Assembly: GCF_014694375.1 (NCBI RefSeq) | Contig: NZ_JAAUWW010000015.1 | Location: 1 to 64,000, forward strand | Source: Vibrio sp. S17_S38 | Lineage (GTDB): Bacteria; Pseudomonadota; Gammaproteobacteria; Enterobacterales; Vibrionaceae | DNA length: 64,000 bases | Reading direction: 5' to 3' | In this document: in pieces, positions 48,693 through 58,540 of the stretch | How the letters are laid out: each line of letters starts with the position of its first letter | How positions within the stretch are numbered: the stretch's first letter is position 1 | Notes under the pieces: model-generated | The model's database searches: none | Told to the model about the DNA's origin: nothing | What the model saw: only the letters and a program-made list of their open reading frames with translations | Made by a program: the position numbers and the translations under genes

Positions 48693-48769
48693 GTCAGTAA
48701 CTCTTAAATGTAATTGTATACTTTTCCTTTCCAATCAAATGGGCCAGAAAAAGCAACCAACCTAAATAA

Positions 48770-48792
48770 CCTTATTCAAACTATAAATAAGG
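48770..48792 (-). other. Leader hairpin upstream of the norspermidine operon
   Basis: CCTTATT and AATAAGG form a 7-bp stem with a nine-base loop, about 80 bases before the start codon. No T tract follows. Confidence 0.4.
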
Positions 48793-48841
48793 ATTCGTTT
48801 AAAACACAAAAGGAAATCGAAAACAGACCTATATAGAAAAA

Positions 48842-48861
48842 TAGCGTAAAGATAAACGCTA
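48842..48861 (-). terminator. Terminator-like hairpin upstream of the norspermidine operon
   Basis: TAGCGT and ACGCTA (6-bp arms, eight-base loop) are followed on the minus strand by TTTTTC. It may end the acyl-CoA synthetase transcript or act as an attenuator for the operon. Confidence 0.45.
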
Positions 48862-48998
48862 AATTAAAGCCATAATAAGTATGTTTACATTTTAAATTCG
48901 TATTAAATCAAGGTTCGGTAAGGCTTGACGTGCGACGATTAAGTGGCATGCAGCAATAGCATGAAAATCGAGTCGAGTTGATAAGTGTCATCACCAAA

Positions 48999-49268
48999 AT
49001 GATTTGGTTGATGATTTTATTTATGCTTCTAAAGCTGATTTTAAAAATCGTGGCTAGCGTGTTCAATGTTGGGCTTCCTATAAAAATGCTTCCTTTAATT
49101 TCAGCATTTGTATCCCTTCTACTGATAAACGTTTATCAGTACCTACTCATACGTAATGGCACAATCAGCTTGAATGTCCTTACGCGTATCCCCCAAGGTA
49201 CAACTTTTACTCCTCAAGATTGCCGCAAAAATAACATAATTAATATTTTGTTAGCAATCTTATTTTAA
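48999..49268 (+). CDS. Possible small membrane protein
   Basis: An 89-residue frame has two hydrophobic stretches (MIWLMILFMLLKLILKIV and LISAFVSLLLINVYQYLLI). ATG 48999 is taken as start; a TTG at 48978 would extend it. There is no good ribosome-binding site, and AT-rich DNA can produce such frames by chance. No family is recognised. It runs antisense to both neighbours. Confidence 0.3.
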   Translation: MIWLMILFMLLKLILKIVASVFNVGLPIKMLPLISAFVSLLLINVYQYLLIRNGTISLNVLTRIPQGTTFTPQDCRKNNIINILLAILF

Positions 49269-49344
49269 AACTAAAGGTGAATTTCTTTTATGTTTAATCA
49301 TCCATTTAATTTTAACCAATTGATATATTTCTAACTTCCAATAT

Positions 49345-51144
49345 TTAAGGATACATAGCTTGGATTTCAGAGGCATAAGTTTGGTAAATGTTTTTACGAC
49401 GTAATTTTAACGTTGGCGTGATCAAGCCTTTCTCAATCGAAAATGCTTCTGACAACAAAGTAAATTTTTTAATTTTCTCAAAACCAGCTAATTCTTGCTG
49501 TAATTCTTTCAAGCGGCTTTCGAAATGTTCAATTACATGATGATTTCGAAGTAGCTCAATAGAGGATTCAAACTGTAAACCTTTGTCTCTTGCCCAAACT
49601 TCAAGTGATTCAAAAGCAGGAACAATTAAAGCCGTTACATAATTACGTTGGTCTGCAATCACCGCGATTTGTTCAATGAACGAACAACACCCTACTTTTC
49701 CTTCCACACGTTGAGGCGCAATGTATTTACCATTAGAGGTTTTCATTAGTTCTTTAATGCGATCGGTAATATATAAATTACCATTAGCGTCAAACTCACC
49801 GGCATCACCTGTTTTCAACCAACCATCTTGAAATGCATTTTTTGTATCGATTGGTCGATTATAATAACCACGCATCACAGTATCGCCTCGTACCAGTATT
49901 TCATTACTTTCCCCGATCTTAACTTCGGTTTCACTCAGCACTTGGCCATTTGATCCTGATACACGATTTACAATTGTATTGCATGTCACCGTAGCGGTTG
50001 TTTCCGTCATGCCATAGCCGCATAGTACAGGTACTCCTATCGCATGAAAAAAGCTTGCTACCTCTTTATCTAATGCAGCGCCACCACAAGGCATAAACTT
50101 AAGGCGACCACCAAGCACTTGCTGCAACTTTGAAAAAACCAATTTAGTGGCTAGCGCTTGTTGAATACTTGACCAAATCGTTCCTATCATTCTGCCTTGT
50201 TGCACTTCAAATTGTCTAATACCAACCGATAGTGCCCAACCAAATATTTTTTGTTGCGTAGATGAGCCTTTAGACACTTTTGCTTTTACTGCACTGTATA
50301 CTTTTTCTAAAAATCGAGGAACGACGCACATAGTGTTAGGGCGAACTTGTGCGATAGCCTCTTTCACTTTATTCGTATCTGCGAGATATACATTTTTACC
50401 ACCTCGGCATAACACATAGAAACTCCAAGCTCGTTCAAATACATGGCTAAGTGGTAAAAATGCCAATGATACATCACCAGTAGAGAACGCAAGTTTTTCA
50501 TCATGCTGACGCATCGTTGAAGCAATATTTCGATGATCGAGCATAACCCCTTTAGGCTCACCAGTAGTTCCTGATGTATAAATCAAGGTTAACAAATCAT
50601 CAAGATTGGCGTCGAATAAACGTTGCTGTAATTCAGTTTCATGTTCTTCCGTGATTAACATTTCATCGACAAGCAAAGCATCAAAATGATGATGGTATTC
50701 GGTATTCAGTAAAGCTGTATTTGAATCAAAAACTACAATATGGGAAATGCTATTACTATGCGCTTGTAGGTTACACGCGGCTTTATATTGCTCGGCAGTA
50801 TCGACAAAAATAACACTCGCTTGAGCATCATTAATAATATAACGAGCTTGTTCTGAGGTATTGGTTGGATAAATAGGAACGACAACAGCGCGCGCTTTCA
50901 AACAAGCAATATCAGCACAAGTCCATTGAGGCTTGTTGTCCGATAAAATCGCACACTTATCTTGAATACCCACACCAAAATGAATTAAAACTTGCGCCAT
51001 TTTAGTCGATATAGCGTCAAATCGAAACCATGAAACTTGATCCCAAGGCGCAGATAATTCGAACCCTTCAAGGGCAATTTGATCTGGCTGTACTTGTACT
51101 TGCTTATAAAGCGCACGAACTGGATGATATTGTTCTAATGACAT
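49345..51144 (-). CDS. Long-chain acyl-CoA synthetase (AMP-forming)
   Basis: The 599-residue adenylate-forming enzyme activates fatty acids to acyl-CoA. Motifs: P-loop LIYTSGTTGEPKGVML, GYGMTETTATVTCN, the linker TGDAGEFDANGNLYITDRIKE and the C-terminal TSNGKYIAPQRVEGKV lysine. It belongs to the FAA1-type (FadD15-like) group rather than classic FadD, by the N-terminus and the FLPLSHVFERAWSF motif. AGG before the ATG supports the start. Chain-length specificity is unknown. Confidence 0.9.
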   Translation of the reverse strand: MSLEQYHPVRALYKQVQVQPDQIALEGFELSAPWDQVSWFRFDAISTKMAQVLIHFGVGIQDKCAILSDNKPQWTCADIACLKARAVVVPIYPTNTSEQARYIINDAQASVIFVDTAEQYKAACNLQAHSNSISHIVVFDSNTALLNTEYHHHFDALLVDEMLITEEHETELQQRLFDANLDDLLTLIYTSGTTGEPKGVMLDHRNIASTMRQHDEKLAFSTGDVSLAFLPLSHVFERAWSFYVLCRGGKNVYLADTNKVKEAIAQVRPNTMCVVPRFLEKVYSAVKAKVSKGSSTQQKIFGWALSVGIRQFEVQQGRMIGTIWSSIQQALATKLVFSKLQQVLGGRLKFMPCGGAALDKEVASFFHAIGVPVLCGYGMTETTATVTCNTIVNRVSGSNGQVLSETEVKIGESNEILVRGDTVMRGYYNRPIDTKNAFQDGWLKTGDAGEFDANGNLYITDRIKELMKTSNGKYIAPQRVEGKVGCCSFIEQIAVIADQRNYVTALIVPAFESLEVWARDKGLQFESSIELLRNHHVIEHFESRLKELQQELAGFEKIKKFTLLSEAFSIEKGLITPTLKLRRKNIYQTYASEIQAMYP

Positions 51145-51377
51145 GCTGTATTTACCTGTTGACCAATCTTAATATAATGATTTGGTTTGGTTTATTTGAG
51201 CTTACATGTTTTATTTTTTGTCTGCATTTTACCCACCAAACTGACAAACGCTATAAATTTCGGCTTACACTTGTAAGTTTTTATGTTTCTCCAGCAAAGC
51301 CATATCCTATATGAATGAATACTTTACGCGTTATAAGCTATTCAATATTACAAAGCACTCCAATATTACAAAACAGT

Positions 51378-51854
51378 TCAATTTTTCACCGCTTTTACGG
51401 AAAGTGTTAATTCAAAAATAGCCATTGGGTCATCGCCATTTAAGCTTGGGCAAAGTGCGGTTATCGTCACGACTTGATTCACTCTCAAACCGGTACTCAT
51501 CGTTTCCGCTAGCATTTGATCAATCAACTTCCCGTCATTACACACAAACACAACATCCGCTTCAGGCCTAGCTAAAAATTCAGCTTTCACTGCTTTAAAT
51601 GCTAACGATATTTTCTGCCCCATCTGTTCTGATTTACTGATAGCTAAAAAACCACCTGCCGTATCCGCACCAACCGCTAATGCACCAAAATACATACTAT
51701 TTAAATGATTCTTAGTCGATTTAATTAATGGCATTTTAATCTCGACCGATTCTTGAGTGAGCTTAATGATCTCCGGTTTGCAATATCCTATCATTGGTAC
51801 CAATTGCTCACCGAAATACGCCAAATGTTGATTTACAGAAGTTAGAATATCCAT
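51378..51854 (-). CDS. DUF4442 hotdog-fold thioesterase-like protein
   Basis: The 158-residue protein has the PaaI/DUF4442 hotdog pattern: NSMYFGALAVGADTAGGFLAI (central helix) and FKAVKAEFLARPEADVVFVC. GAGG six bases before ATG 51854 decides that start over an ATG that overlaps it. It lies next to the acyl-CoA synthetase gene on the same strand, though 230 bases apart, so a role in acyl-CoA hydrolysis is plausible but inferred. Confidence 0.75.
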   Translation of the reverse strand: MDILTSVNQHLAYFGEQLVPMIGYCKPEIIKLTQESVEIKMPLIKSTKNHLNSMYFGALAVGADTAGGFLAISKSEQMGQKISLAFKAVKAEFLARPEADVVFVCNDGKLIDQMLAETMSTGLRVNQVVTITALCPSLNGDDPMAIFELTLSVKAVKN

Positions 51855-51964
51855 GTTTATCCTCATATTACTAAATGGGTTGAATAGCTATCACATCAGA
51901 CCAGTTAACTTACTATTAACATTTAAGTCAATTAGCAATATCCAAACTTGTAATAGAGATAAAA

Positions 51965-51990
51965 AAACCGACCATATAAATGGTCGGTTT
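51965..51990 (-). terminator. Terminator after the PEP-synthase-like gene
   Basis: Perfect 11-bp arms AAACCGACCAT and ATGGTCGGTTT with a four-base loop are followed on the minus strand by seven T residues in all. Confidence 0.9.
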
Positions 51991-52024
51991 GTGGTGACAG
52001 GCAAAGTAAAACAGCCAATTTAAA

Positions 52025-52933
52025 TTAAACGCCAGCCAGTACCTGTAAACCGTCTTGATCGAGTAAAACATCTTGAATCTTAGAGTACTCTGCCAATTTT
52101 TGACAATACACTACACAGGGTTTATTCACTTGTTGAGCTGTTTTTACTGCTTGACTGATCAGTAAAACCACCGCTTCATGTTCAGGATTAAATAGCGTCC
52201 CTAAGGTGGTATTATCTTGATCCGCACCGATCGTTAATTGAGTTAAGTTATTTGTGTTCACTACCATGCCATCGAAATATTGCAGTAAACGATCCGCTAA
52301 TAATATGGAAGCAGGTGCATCGCAGCAAAACAAAACTTTTAACCCATTAAGGCCGCGCGGCAACCCTTGAACGGCAAGGCGATCAATTATCGTGGCGGCA
52401 TCACTTAATGCGCGAACAAATGGCACCACAATTTCAATATCTAACCCTTTAGCCCGTAATTGTTTTACCACTTGGCATTCCAGCTCAAAAGAATGGGTGT
52501 GCTCAAGAGAAGCAAAACGAGCCACACCTCTGAGTCCAATCGCAGGATTAACCTCTTGAGCTTCAATATGACCACCTAACAATGCAGCATATTGGTGGCT
52601 ATCGGCATCTGATAGACAAACTCTGATTTGTTGATGAGATGGATTAACTGCCGATTCAACCAAGCTCACTAAAGTTTGAATAAAATGTTCATCCACATCA
52701 CTAGACGACAGCTCATGAAGATTCAGTATTGATGATAATTCGATTTTTTCTTGCTCGCTTAACGCATCCAGATGCAAACCAATTTGAGGATGATAAGTAA
52801 TATTGTCTAAAACTAAATCACTAAAAGAAACATATAAATGTTGCGCCCCTTCAATACAACGGCTTGACTTTGACGAAAGAACATCACCCAATAACAAGTG
52901 TTCTGGGATCTTTCCAGGATTTGTGTGAGACAT
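52025..52933 (-). CDS. Stand-alone PEP-synthase C-terminal domain, probable pseudoenzyme
   Basis: The 302-residue protein matches only the C-terminal PEP/pyruvate-binding TIM barrel of PpsA; the ATP-binding and phosphohistidine domains are absent. Matching landmarks: LLGGHIEAQEVNPAIGLRGV (Arg135), VPFVRALSDA (Arg174), GLNGLKVLFCCDAP and LTQLTIGADQD. Active-site changes: the Arg of the VRLSD motif is Cys106, CEIPS Glu is Asp205, GSND becomes N-T-N-N (226-229), and the final C-G-Q becomes C-Q-K. So catalysis is unlikely and a regulatory or binding role is inferred. GGAG six bases before ATG 52933 decides the start. It is divergent from aroH, which sits near ppsA in E. coli as well. Confidence 0.85.
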   Translation of the reverse strand: MSHTNPGKIPEHLLLGDVLSSKSSRCIEGAQHLYVSFSDLVLDNITYHPQIGLHLDALSEQEKIELSSILNLHELSSSDVDEHFIQTLVSLVESAVNPSHQQIRVCLSDADSHQYAALLGGHIEAQEVNPAIGLRGVARFASLEHTHSFELECQVVKQLRAKGLDIEIVVPFVRALSDAATIIDRLAVQGLPRGLNGLKVLFCCDAPASILLADRLLQYFDGMVVNTNNLTQLTIGADQDNTTLGTLFNPEHEAVVLLISQAVKTAQQVNKPCVVYCQKLAEYSKIQDVLLDQDGLQVLAGV

Positions 52934-52949
52934 AACTACTCCGTTTAAA

Positions 52950-52962
52950 TACATCTGATGTA
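52950..52962. promoter_or_regulatory. 13-bp palindrome between PEP-like gene and aroH
   Basis: TACATC-T-GATGTA is a perfect odd palindrome, 17 bases before the minus-strand start. It could be an operator; no regulator consensus such as TrpR or TyrR is matched. Confidence 0.3.
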
Positions 52963-53141
52963 CAAAGAAAATACTGACGAAACATCAACAAAACAAGCGA
53001 AAAAGTCATTACATTCGGTTTAATCGAAAAATTTCCAATAAATTCCTTAATTCTTATGGATAAAAACCAATCTGGCGTTTATTACCTTGCCCATTTCCGT
53101 TATCTTTATCGGGTGTACCTTTAAATCAATAAGACAGTCGA

Positions 53142-54218
53142 ATGACACACGTAAAAACAGATGAATTAAGAACGCAAGCACTTGGCCCAATGCCAACGCC
53201 TCTGGAACTCACCCAAGCTCACCCACTTTCCGATCACGTTGCCGAACATATCGAATCTTCTCGCCGTCAAATTGAAGCGATTCTTTCGGGTAACGACCAT
53301 CGTTTATTAGTGGTCGTTGGCCCATGTTCAGTCCATGACACCAATGCAGCGTTAGATTACGCCCAACGTTTAAATGAACTTCAAGCTCAATACCAAGATC
53401 AGCTTTTCATTGTTATGCGCACTTACTTTGAAAAACCTCGCACCATTATTGGGTGGAAAGGTTTAATCTCTGATCCTAATCTTGATGGTAGCTACGCCTT
53501 AGAAGCGGGTTTACACAAAGCGCGCAAACTTCTGCTCGATATCAACACACTTGGTCTGGCAACCGCCACTGAGTTTTTAGATATGATAACCGGCCAATAT
53601 ATTGCAGATTTAATTTCTTGGGGCGCCATTGGGGCTCGTACAACCGAATCTCAAATACATCGAGAAATGGCATCTGCACTTTCTTGCCCAGTTGGTTTTA
53701 AAAACGGAACCAATGGTAATGTTAAAATTGCCACTGACGCTATCCGTGCTGCGCAGGCCTCTCACTATTTTTGCTCTCCAGATAAAAATGGCCGCATGAC
53801 GGTATACCGCACTGCGGGTAACCCATATGGACATACGATTTTACGTGGTGGCGATTCTGGTCCAAACTTTGATGCAGACTCCGTAACACAAGCTTGCCAA
53901 CAATTAGCTGAGGTTGAATTAACACCTCGCCTTGTAGTTGATTTTAGTCATGCCAACTGCCAAAAAGAACACCGTAAACAGCTCGATGTGGCAAAAAACA
54001 TCTGCCAACAAATTGAAAGTGGCTCAACCTATATTGCTGGAATAATGGCGGAAAGCTTTATTGAAGAAGGCAATCAACCTATGAACGATCTCGAGAACTT
54101 AGCTTATGGTAAGTCCATTACCGATCCATGTTTAAGCTGGAACGATACGTTGACCATGCTAGATATGTTAGCGTCATCAATTCAGGCAGTAGCCACTAAA
54201 AATACAACCAATAAATAA
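53142..54218 (+). CDS. aroH: DAHP synthase, AroH (tryptophan-sensitive) type
   Basis: This enzyme joins PEP and erythrose-4-phosphate to DAHP, the first shikimate step. The 358-residue protein has [40 protein letters not shown], and [12 protein letters not shown] with metal ligands. Specific matches to E. coli AroH rather than AroG/AroF are TDELRT at the N-terminus, [14 protein letters not shown] and [20 protein letters not shown]. So the Trp-regulated isozyme is preferred; other isozymes are not in the window. It is followed by yajQ 19 bases later. Confidence 0.9.
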   Translation: MTHVKTDELRTQALGPMPTPLELTQAHPLSDHVAEHIESSRRQIEAILSGNDHRLLVVVGPCSVHDTNAALDYAQRLNELQAQYQDQLFIVMRTYFEKPRTIIGWKGLISDPNLDGSYALEAGLHKARKLLLDINTLGLATATEFLDMITGQYIADLISWGAIGARTTESQIHREMASALSCPVGFKNGTNGNVKIATDAIRAAQASHYFCSPDKNGRMTVYRTAGNPYGHTILRGGDSGPNFDADSVTQACQQLAEVELTPRLVVDFSHANCQKEHRKQLDVAKNICQQIESGSTYIAGIMAESFIEEGNQPMNDLENLAYGKSITDPCLSWNDTLTMLDMLASSIQAVATKNTTNK

Positions 54219-54237
54219 AATAGAAAGGACTAACCTC

Positions 54238-54720
54238 ATGCCTTCATTTGATATTATTTCTGAAGTAGACAGCGTTGAAGTGCGTAATGCGGCTGAAAAT
54301 GCTAACCGTGAACTTGATACTCGTTTTGACTTCCGTAATGTCGAAGCCAAATTCGAATTTAAAAACGATATTGTGAAGCTTTCGGCTGAAAATGACTATC
54401 AACTCGGTCAAATGATGACCATGCTGCGCGGCCAATTAGCGAAACGCGGTGTTGATGCTAACTCTGTTGATTTAAAGAAGCCCGATCAAACAGGTAAAAC
54501 ATGGACACAAGAAGCGAGCTTTAAGCAAGGCATTGAGCAGGATGTCGCCAAGAAAGTCGTTAAATTAATTAAAGAGGCTAAATTAAAAGTTCAAGCCGCT
54601 ATCCAAGGCGATAAAGTACGAGTGACTGGTAAAAAACGTGATGATTTACAAGAAGCGATGGCTGCTATTCGTAATTCTGAGTTGGAACAACCTTTCCAGT
54701 TTAATAACTTTAAAGATTAA
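54238..54720 (+). CDS. yajQ: YajQ family nucleotide-binding protein
   Basis: The 160-residue protein has two repeated alpha-beta units and starts [20 protein letters not shown], as in the UPF0234/YajQ family. It contains [10 protein letters not shown] and [17 protein letters not shown]. YajQ members bind nucleotides, including cyclic di-GMP in Xanthomonas. AAGGA is placed before the ATG. It probably shares the aroH transcript. The precise role here is unknown. Confidence 0.93.
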   Translation: MPSFDIISEVDSVEVRNAAENANRELDTRFDFRNVEAKFEFKNDIVKLSAENDYQLGQMMTMLRGQLAKRGVDANSVDLKKPDQTGKTWTQEASFKQGIEQDVAKKVVKLIKEAKLKVQAAIQGDKVRVTGKKRDDLQEAMAAIRNSELEQPFQFNNFKD

Positions 54721-54745
54721 CCGTCTTTAAATGATAAACACAAAG

Positions 54746-54770
54746 CCAGCCTTAGTATTATTAAGGCTGG
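54746..54770 (+). terminator. Terminator after yajQ
   Basis: CCAGCCTTA and TAAGGCTGG with a seven-base loop are followed by TTTTATT. Confidence 0.85.
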
Positions 54771-54840
54771 TTTTATTGCATTTAAATCATAACTTTATTA
54801 TCAGTGGTATATTTTCTACTCATTCATTTAGTCCTGAAAA

Positions 54841-55467
54841 TCACAGTTGACTAATATTAACGACTTTTGTTCCTAGAACGTTACCGAGATTATCTCTCAA
54901 AATATCAACCTGTGTCGTGCTTCCATTAGATATTTGTAAACTGGAATGCCATTGCGGTTGTTTAAAATTAACACCAAGTATTCCTGCCAAAATCATCCGA
55001 ATGACACCACCATGACAAATTAGCAAACCATCTCCAGTTTGAGCATCAAGTAGCTGCTGCCAACCTTGGGTAATACGATCATAAAAAGTCGACAACAATT
55101 CACTATTAGGTAAAGGATACTCACCTGGTTCTGCCCAGAAATGCTCTAATTGTGACCACTCTTGATTCAGTTCATCAAAAGGAACGCCATCAAAATCACC
55201 AAAATTCATTTCTTTAAATTGGGCGTTAACTTGTACTGATATTGAATGATACCGAGCAATTTCAGTTGCCAAGCTATGACAGCGACAAAGTGACGATGTA
55301 ACAATAAAATCAGGCGTAAAATTTAACCCGCTCAGCCTTAATGCAATATTCTGATTATCTTCATCATTAACTTTAGCATCCGTATAGCCATATAAAGCAG
55401 GATCGCCAATCACTTTTGCATGACGAATCAGATAAAGTGTTTGAGTATGATATTTTTCTTCCACCAC
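54841..55467 (-). CDS. cobC: Alpha-ribazole phosphatase (histidine phosphatase family)
   Basis: CobC removes the phosphate of alpha-ribazole-5'-phosphate in the nucleotide loop assembly of cobalamin. The 208-residue protein has the phosphatase motif LYLIRHAKV (RHA, with RHG the usual form), LSLCRCHSLATEIA-like second Arg region and LLICHGGVIRMI. GTG is the start, directly after the cobU stop, with AGGA a few bases upstream. It is the last gene of cobS-cobU-cobC. Confidence 0.85.
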   Translation of the reverse strand: MVEEKYHTQTLYLIRHAKVIGDPALYGYTDAKVNDEDNQNIALRLSGLNFTPDFIVTSSLCRCHSLATEIARYHSISVQVNAQFKEMNFGDFDGVPFDELNQEWSQLEHFWAEPGEYPLPNSELLSTFYDRITQGWQQLLDAQTGDGLLICHGGVIRMILAGILGVNFKQPQWHSSLQISNGSTTQVDILRDNLGNVLGTKVVNISQL

Positions 55468-56001
55468 TTATCCTTTTAACTTCAATGGTAAGCCCGCGGC
55501 AACAAACGTTACGCCATCCATCAATTTCGCTATGGATTGATTCATCCAACCGGCATGATCGACAAATAAACGAGAGACTTCACCTAATGGAACAATGCCC
55601 ATCCCTACTTCATTGGAAACCAAAATAATATGAGCTTGAGATTGCTCAATACCTTTGACTAATTTATCAACACATTGCATGAGCGTTTTACTATTCGCAT
55701 TCTCACCTAACTGAAATATTTGATTATTCAGCCACAAGGTTAAGCAGTCGATCAACACAACATCTGTTGGCGTAAATTGGGGTAGTTTTTCGCAAAGTTG
55801 ATAAGGTGATTCATGTAGAATCCACTCAGCTCCTCGCCTTGCTTGATGATGATCAATCCGTTCCGTCATTTCATCGTCAAACGATAATGCGGTAGCAATA
55901 TAATGCAAAGTGAAGCCGTTTTTTTGAGCTAAAGATTGAGCTTGTTGTTCAGCAAAACTGGATTTACCTGAGCGCGCACCACCTAAAATCAACTGTTTCA
56001 T
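55468..56001 (-). CDS. cobU: Adenosylcobinamide kinase/guanylyltransferase
   Basis: CobU phosphorylates adenosylcobinamide and activates it with GMP. The 177-residue protein has a P-loop GGARSGKSSFAEQQ at its N-terminus, VLIDCLTLWLNNQ and the SNEVGMGIVPLG signature. ATG 56001 overlaps the cobS stop by four bases (ATGA), so translation is coupled; a GTG three codons earlier is less likely. Confidence 0.93.
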   Translation of the reverse strand: MKQLILGGARSGKSSFAEQQAQSLAQKNGFTLHYIATALSFDDEMTERIDHHQARRGAEWILHESPYQLCEKLPQFTPTDVVLIDCLTLWLNNQIFQLGENANSKTLMQCVDKLVKGIEQSQAHIILVSNEVGMGIVPLGEVSRLFVDHAGWMNQSIAKLMDGVTFVAAGLPLKLKG

Positions 56002-56831
56002 ACCATCCACCCTTTTAAGACATCAAGCAGTAAATAAAGGGTACGTTCTTGATGCTGAAAGACAGGACTCGCCCCAACGATGATAAGGTAAAAAATCAAC
56101 TCCGATAACTGCTGAGCCGCACCGAGACAATCTCCAGTAAAGCCACCTAAGCGATCGAATAACCAATGCTTAAAACTAAAACGTAATAACATAAAGCTAA
56201 TCAATAAAATCACGACAACACTTGGACTTAACCACAATAAAGGCAAGATTCCAGTAAGTAAAATAACGCTCAACTCACCCGAATTTTGCTGGCTCGCCAA
56301 TGGCTTACTTTTACTGCCATCACTTTCCGTCACATAAGGCATATCATAAATAAAACTGGCTGCCATACTGCGGCTGAAACCATAAGCAATAATCACGATC
56401 ATGGCTAATGAGTCTAATTTTTCAACCTCGTTCAATAACACAAATTTACCGAGTAACGCCATCATTAATGCTGATGCACCGTAAGTCCCGATTCGGCTAT
56501 CTTTCATTATTGATAACCGGCGTTCAACTGTCATCCCTCCACCAATACCGTCAGCCATATCTGCCAAGCCATCCTCATGGAAAGCGCCAGTTAGCATTAA
56601 ACTAAACACCATCATTAAAAATAAGCTCGTAGAAACGGGCAGAACAAAATGAGCAAGGGTATAAACGAGTGCGCACATTCCTCCAAGCAATAAACCCACG
56701 AGTGGAAAATAACGTCCACTATGATTCATGCGAATATCACTATAAGGAGTGCTCACTGGAATAGGCAGGCGTGAAAAAAATCCAATTGCTAGCAACAATA
56801 ATTGCCATTGATATGTTAACCATTGGAACAT
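55998..56831 (-). CDS. cobS: Cobalamin synthase (cobinamide-GDP ribazoletransferase)
   Basis: CobS joins adenosylcobinamide-GDP and alpha-ribazole in the inner membrane. The 277-residue multispan protein has the signature GAFHEDGLADMADGIGGG and the KDSRIGTYGASALM motif. AAGGATG precedes the ATG. It is first of a three-gene operon for the last steps of cobalamin assembly. No cobT and no B12 riboswitch were seen in the window; the pathway's other genes must be elsewhere. Confidence 0.94.
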   Translation of the reverse strand: MFQWLTYQWQLLLLAIGFFSRLPIPVSTPYSDIRMNHSGRYFPLVGLLLGGMCALVYTLAHFVLPVSTSLFLMMVFSLMLTGAFHEDGLADMADGIGGGMTVERRLSIMKDSRIGTYGASALMMALLGKFVLLNEVEKLDSLAMIVIIAYGFSRSMAASFIYDMPYVTESDGSKSKPLASQQNSGELSVILLTGILPLLWLSPSVVVILLISFMLLRFSFKHWLFDRLGGFTGDCLGAAQQLSELIFYLIIVGASPVFQHQERTLYLLLDVLKGWMV

Positions 56832-57004
56832 CTAGCATCCTTAAGTCGAGTATCGTTAAATTGCACGAAGAACTCACATCGATTAGATAAGGCGCTAGTG
56901 TACCTAAATCTCTATTTAATGTTTATAAGAAAACTCTCCAATGAATAATCAAAGGAGGGTAACAATATGGTTAATTTTCATCACTTAATCTGAGTATAGA
57001 AAAA

Positions 57005-58486
57005 TCAGTGCCCTACCCACATATCCATAAATTCATTCACAGGCATAGCTTCTAGCACTGGCTGATCTTTGCACGCCGTTAAAATACGTTTCACTTGATG
57101 TGGTACAAATCGAGTGTTGAGGTTACGTTCAAACTTACTTTCAAGAACTGGGATCCCTTCTTCGCGACGGCGGCGATGACCAATGGGATATTGCACTTCA
57201 ATCTTATCAGTGGAACTTCCATCCTTAAAAAACACTTGTAGCGCATTAGCTATGGAGCGTTTTTCAGGATCAAGATAGTCCTTGGTGTATTGCGTATTCT
57301 CTTGAATCACCATTTTATTACGTAAAGCATCAATTCGAACATCGGCTTGATGAAAACTATCTTCATAATGTTCCGCGATTAAATCACCGTAAATCAATGG
57401 CACTGCGATCATATATTGTAGGCAATGATCTCGATCCGCTGGATTGGCTAAATCCCCTGTTTTGGAAATAATACGCACCGCTGACTCATGAGTCGTCACC
57501 TCAATTCGTTCAACTTCATCCAAGCGATTTTTTATTTTTTGATATAAAGACACGGCGCACTCAACCGCAGTCTGAGCATGAAATTCTGCAGGAAAAGACA
57601 GCTTAAATAAAATGTTATCCATAACGTAGCTGTCAAAACCTTGGCTTATTTTAAAAGCTTCGCCTTTGAACAACACATCATTAAAACCCCATGTTGGCGC
57701 AGATAATACTGATGGTAATCCCATTTCGCCTTTCATGGTGATCATCGCTAAGCGCACTGCACGCGAAGTAGCATCTCCTGCAGCCCATGATTTACGAGAA
57801 CCCGCATTTGGCGCGTGACGATAAGTACGCAACGCGCAGCCGTCCACCCAAGCTTGTGATACCGCATCCACAATTTGATCGCGATTGCCACCGAGCATTT
57901 TAGTTACCACCGCCGTTGAAGCAACACGCACTAATAACACATGATCAAGCCCCACTCGGTTATAACTATTTTCCAACGCCAATACACCTTGGATTTCATG
58001 GGCTTTAATCATCGCCACCAGCACATCTTTCATGCTTAATGCAGTTTTACCTTGAGAGATTGCCACTCGGCTTAAATAATCGGCGGTGGATAAAATGCCG
58101 CCTAAATTATCAGAAGGATGCCCCCATTCAGCCGCAAGCCAAGTATCATTAAAATCCAACCATCGGATCATACAGCCAATATTAAAAGCGCCCGCAACCG
58201 GATCAAGCTCATAAGCGGTACCAGGCACTTTTACGCCATGTCTCACTGTCGTACCTGGAACAATTGGTCCTAAATGTTTGGTGCATTCGGGAAACTTTAA
58301 TGCCAATAAACCGCAACCTAAAGTATCCATCAAACAGTTACGGGCGGTATTTAAAGTTTCCTTTGAAATTTCCTTATTATCAGTCACGTAGTCAGCAATT
58401 TGGACGAGCAACGCATCCGGTTGTGGACGATGATTCTCTTCTGCTTGGTTAGTTTTTGTATGATTAATGATGCTTAACGACGACAT
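57005..58486 (-). CDS. prpD: 2-Methylcitrate dehydratase
   Basis: PrpD dehydrates 2-methylcitrate to 2-methyl-cis-aconitate in propionate catabolism. The 493-residue MmgE/PrpD-family protein starts with [18 protein letters not shown] and contains [20 protein letters not shown], the DP/Asn-His rich active region of the family, and [19 protein letters not shown]. It is 54 bases downstream of prpC, same strand, AAGGA upstream. It replaces acnD-prpF, which many vibrios use at this step. Confidence 0.93.
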   Translation of the reverse strand: MSSLSIINHTKTNQAEENHRPQPDALLVQIADYVTDNKEISKETLNTARNCLMDTLGCGLLALKFPECTKHLGPIVPGTTVRHGVKVPGTAYELDPVAGAFNIGCMIRWLDFNDTWLAAEWGHPSDNLGGILSTADYLSRVAISQGKTALSMKDVLVAMIKAHEIQGVLALENSYNRVGLDHVLLVRVASTAVVTKMLGGNRDQIVDAVSQAWVDGCALRTYRHAPNAGSRKSWAAGDATSRAVRLAMITMKGEMGLPSVLSAPTWGFNDVLFKGEAFKISQGFDSYVMDNILFKLSFPAEFHAQTAVECAVSLYQKIKNRLDEVERIEVTTHESAVRIISKTGDLANPADRDHCLQYMIAVPLIYGDLIAEHYEDSFHQADVRIDALRNKMVIQENTQYTKDYLDPEKRSIANALQVFFKDGSSTDKIEVQYPIGHRRRREEGIPVLESKFERNLNTRFVPHQVKRILTACKDQPVLEAMPVNEFMDMWVGH

Positions 58487-58540
58487 GTAGGATTCCTTTC
58501 AACTTCGATGTGAATTAAAACTGAGAGTGTTGTAAATCGA

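Noticed and set aside
52955..53141. TrpR or TyrR operator for aroH
   Set aside because: Neither the CTAGTTAACTAG-type nor TGTAAA-N6-TTTACA-type site is present; only an unrelated palindrome was found.
56832..57004. Cobalamin riboswitch upstream of cobS
   Set aside because: No B12-box-like sequence was seen in the short gap.
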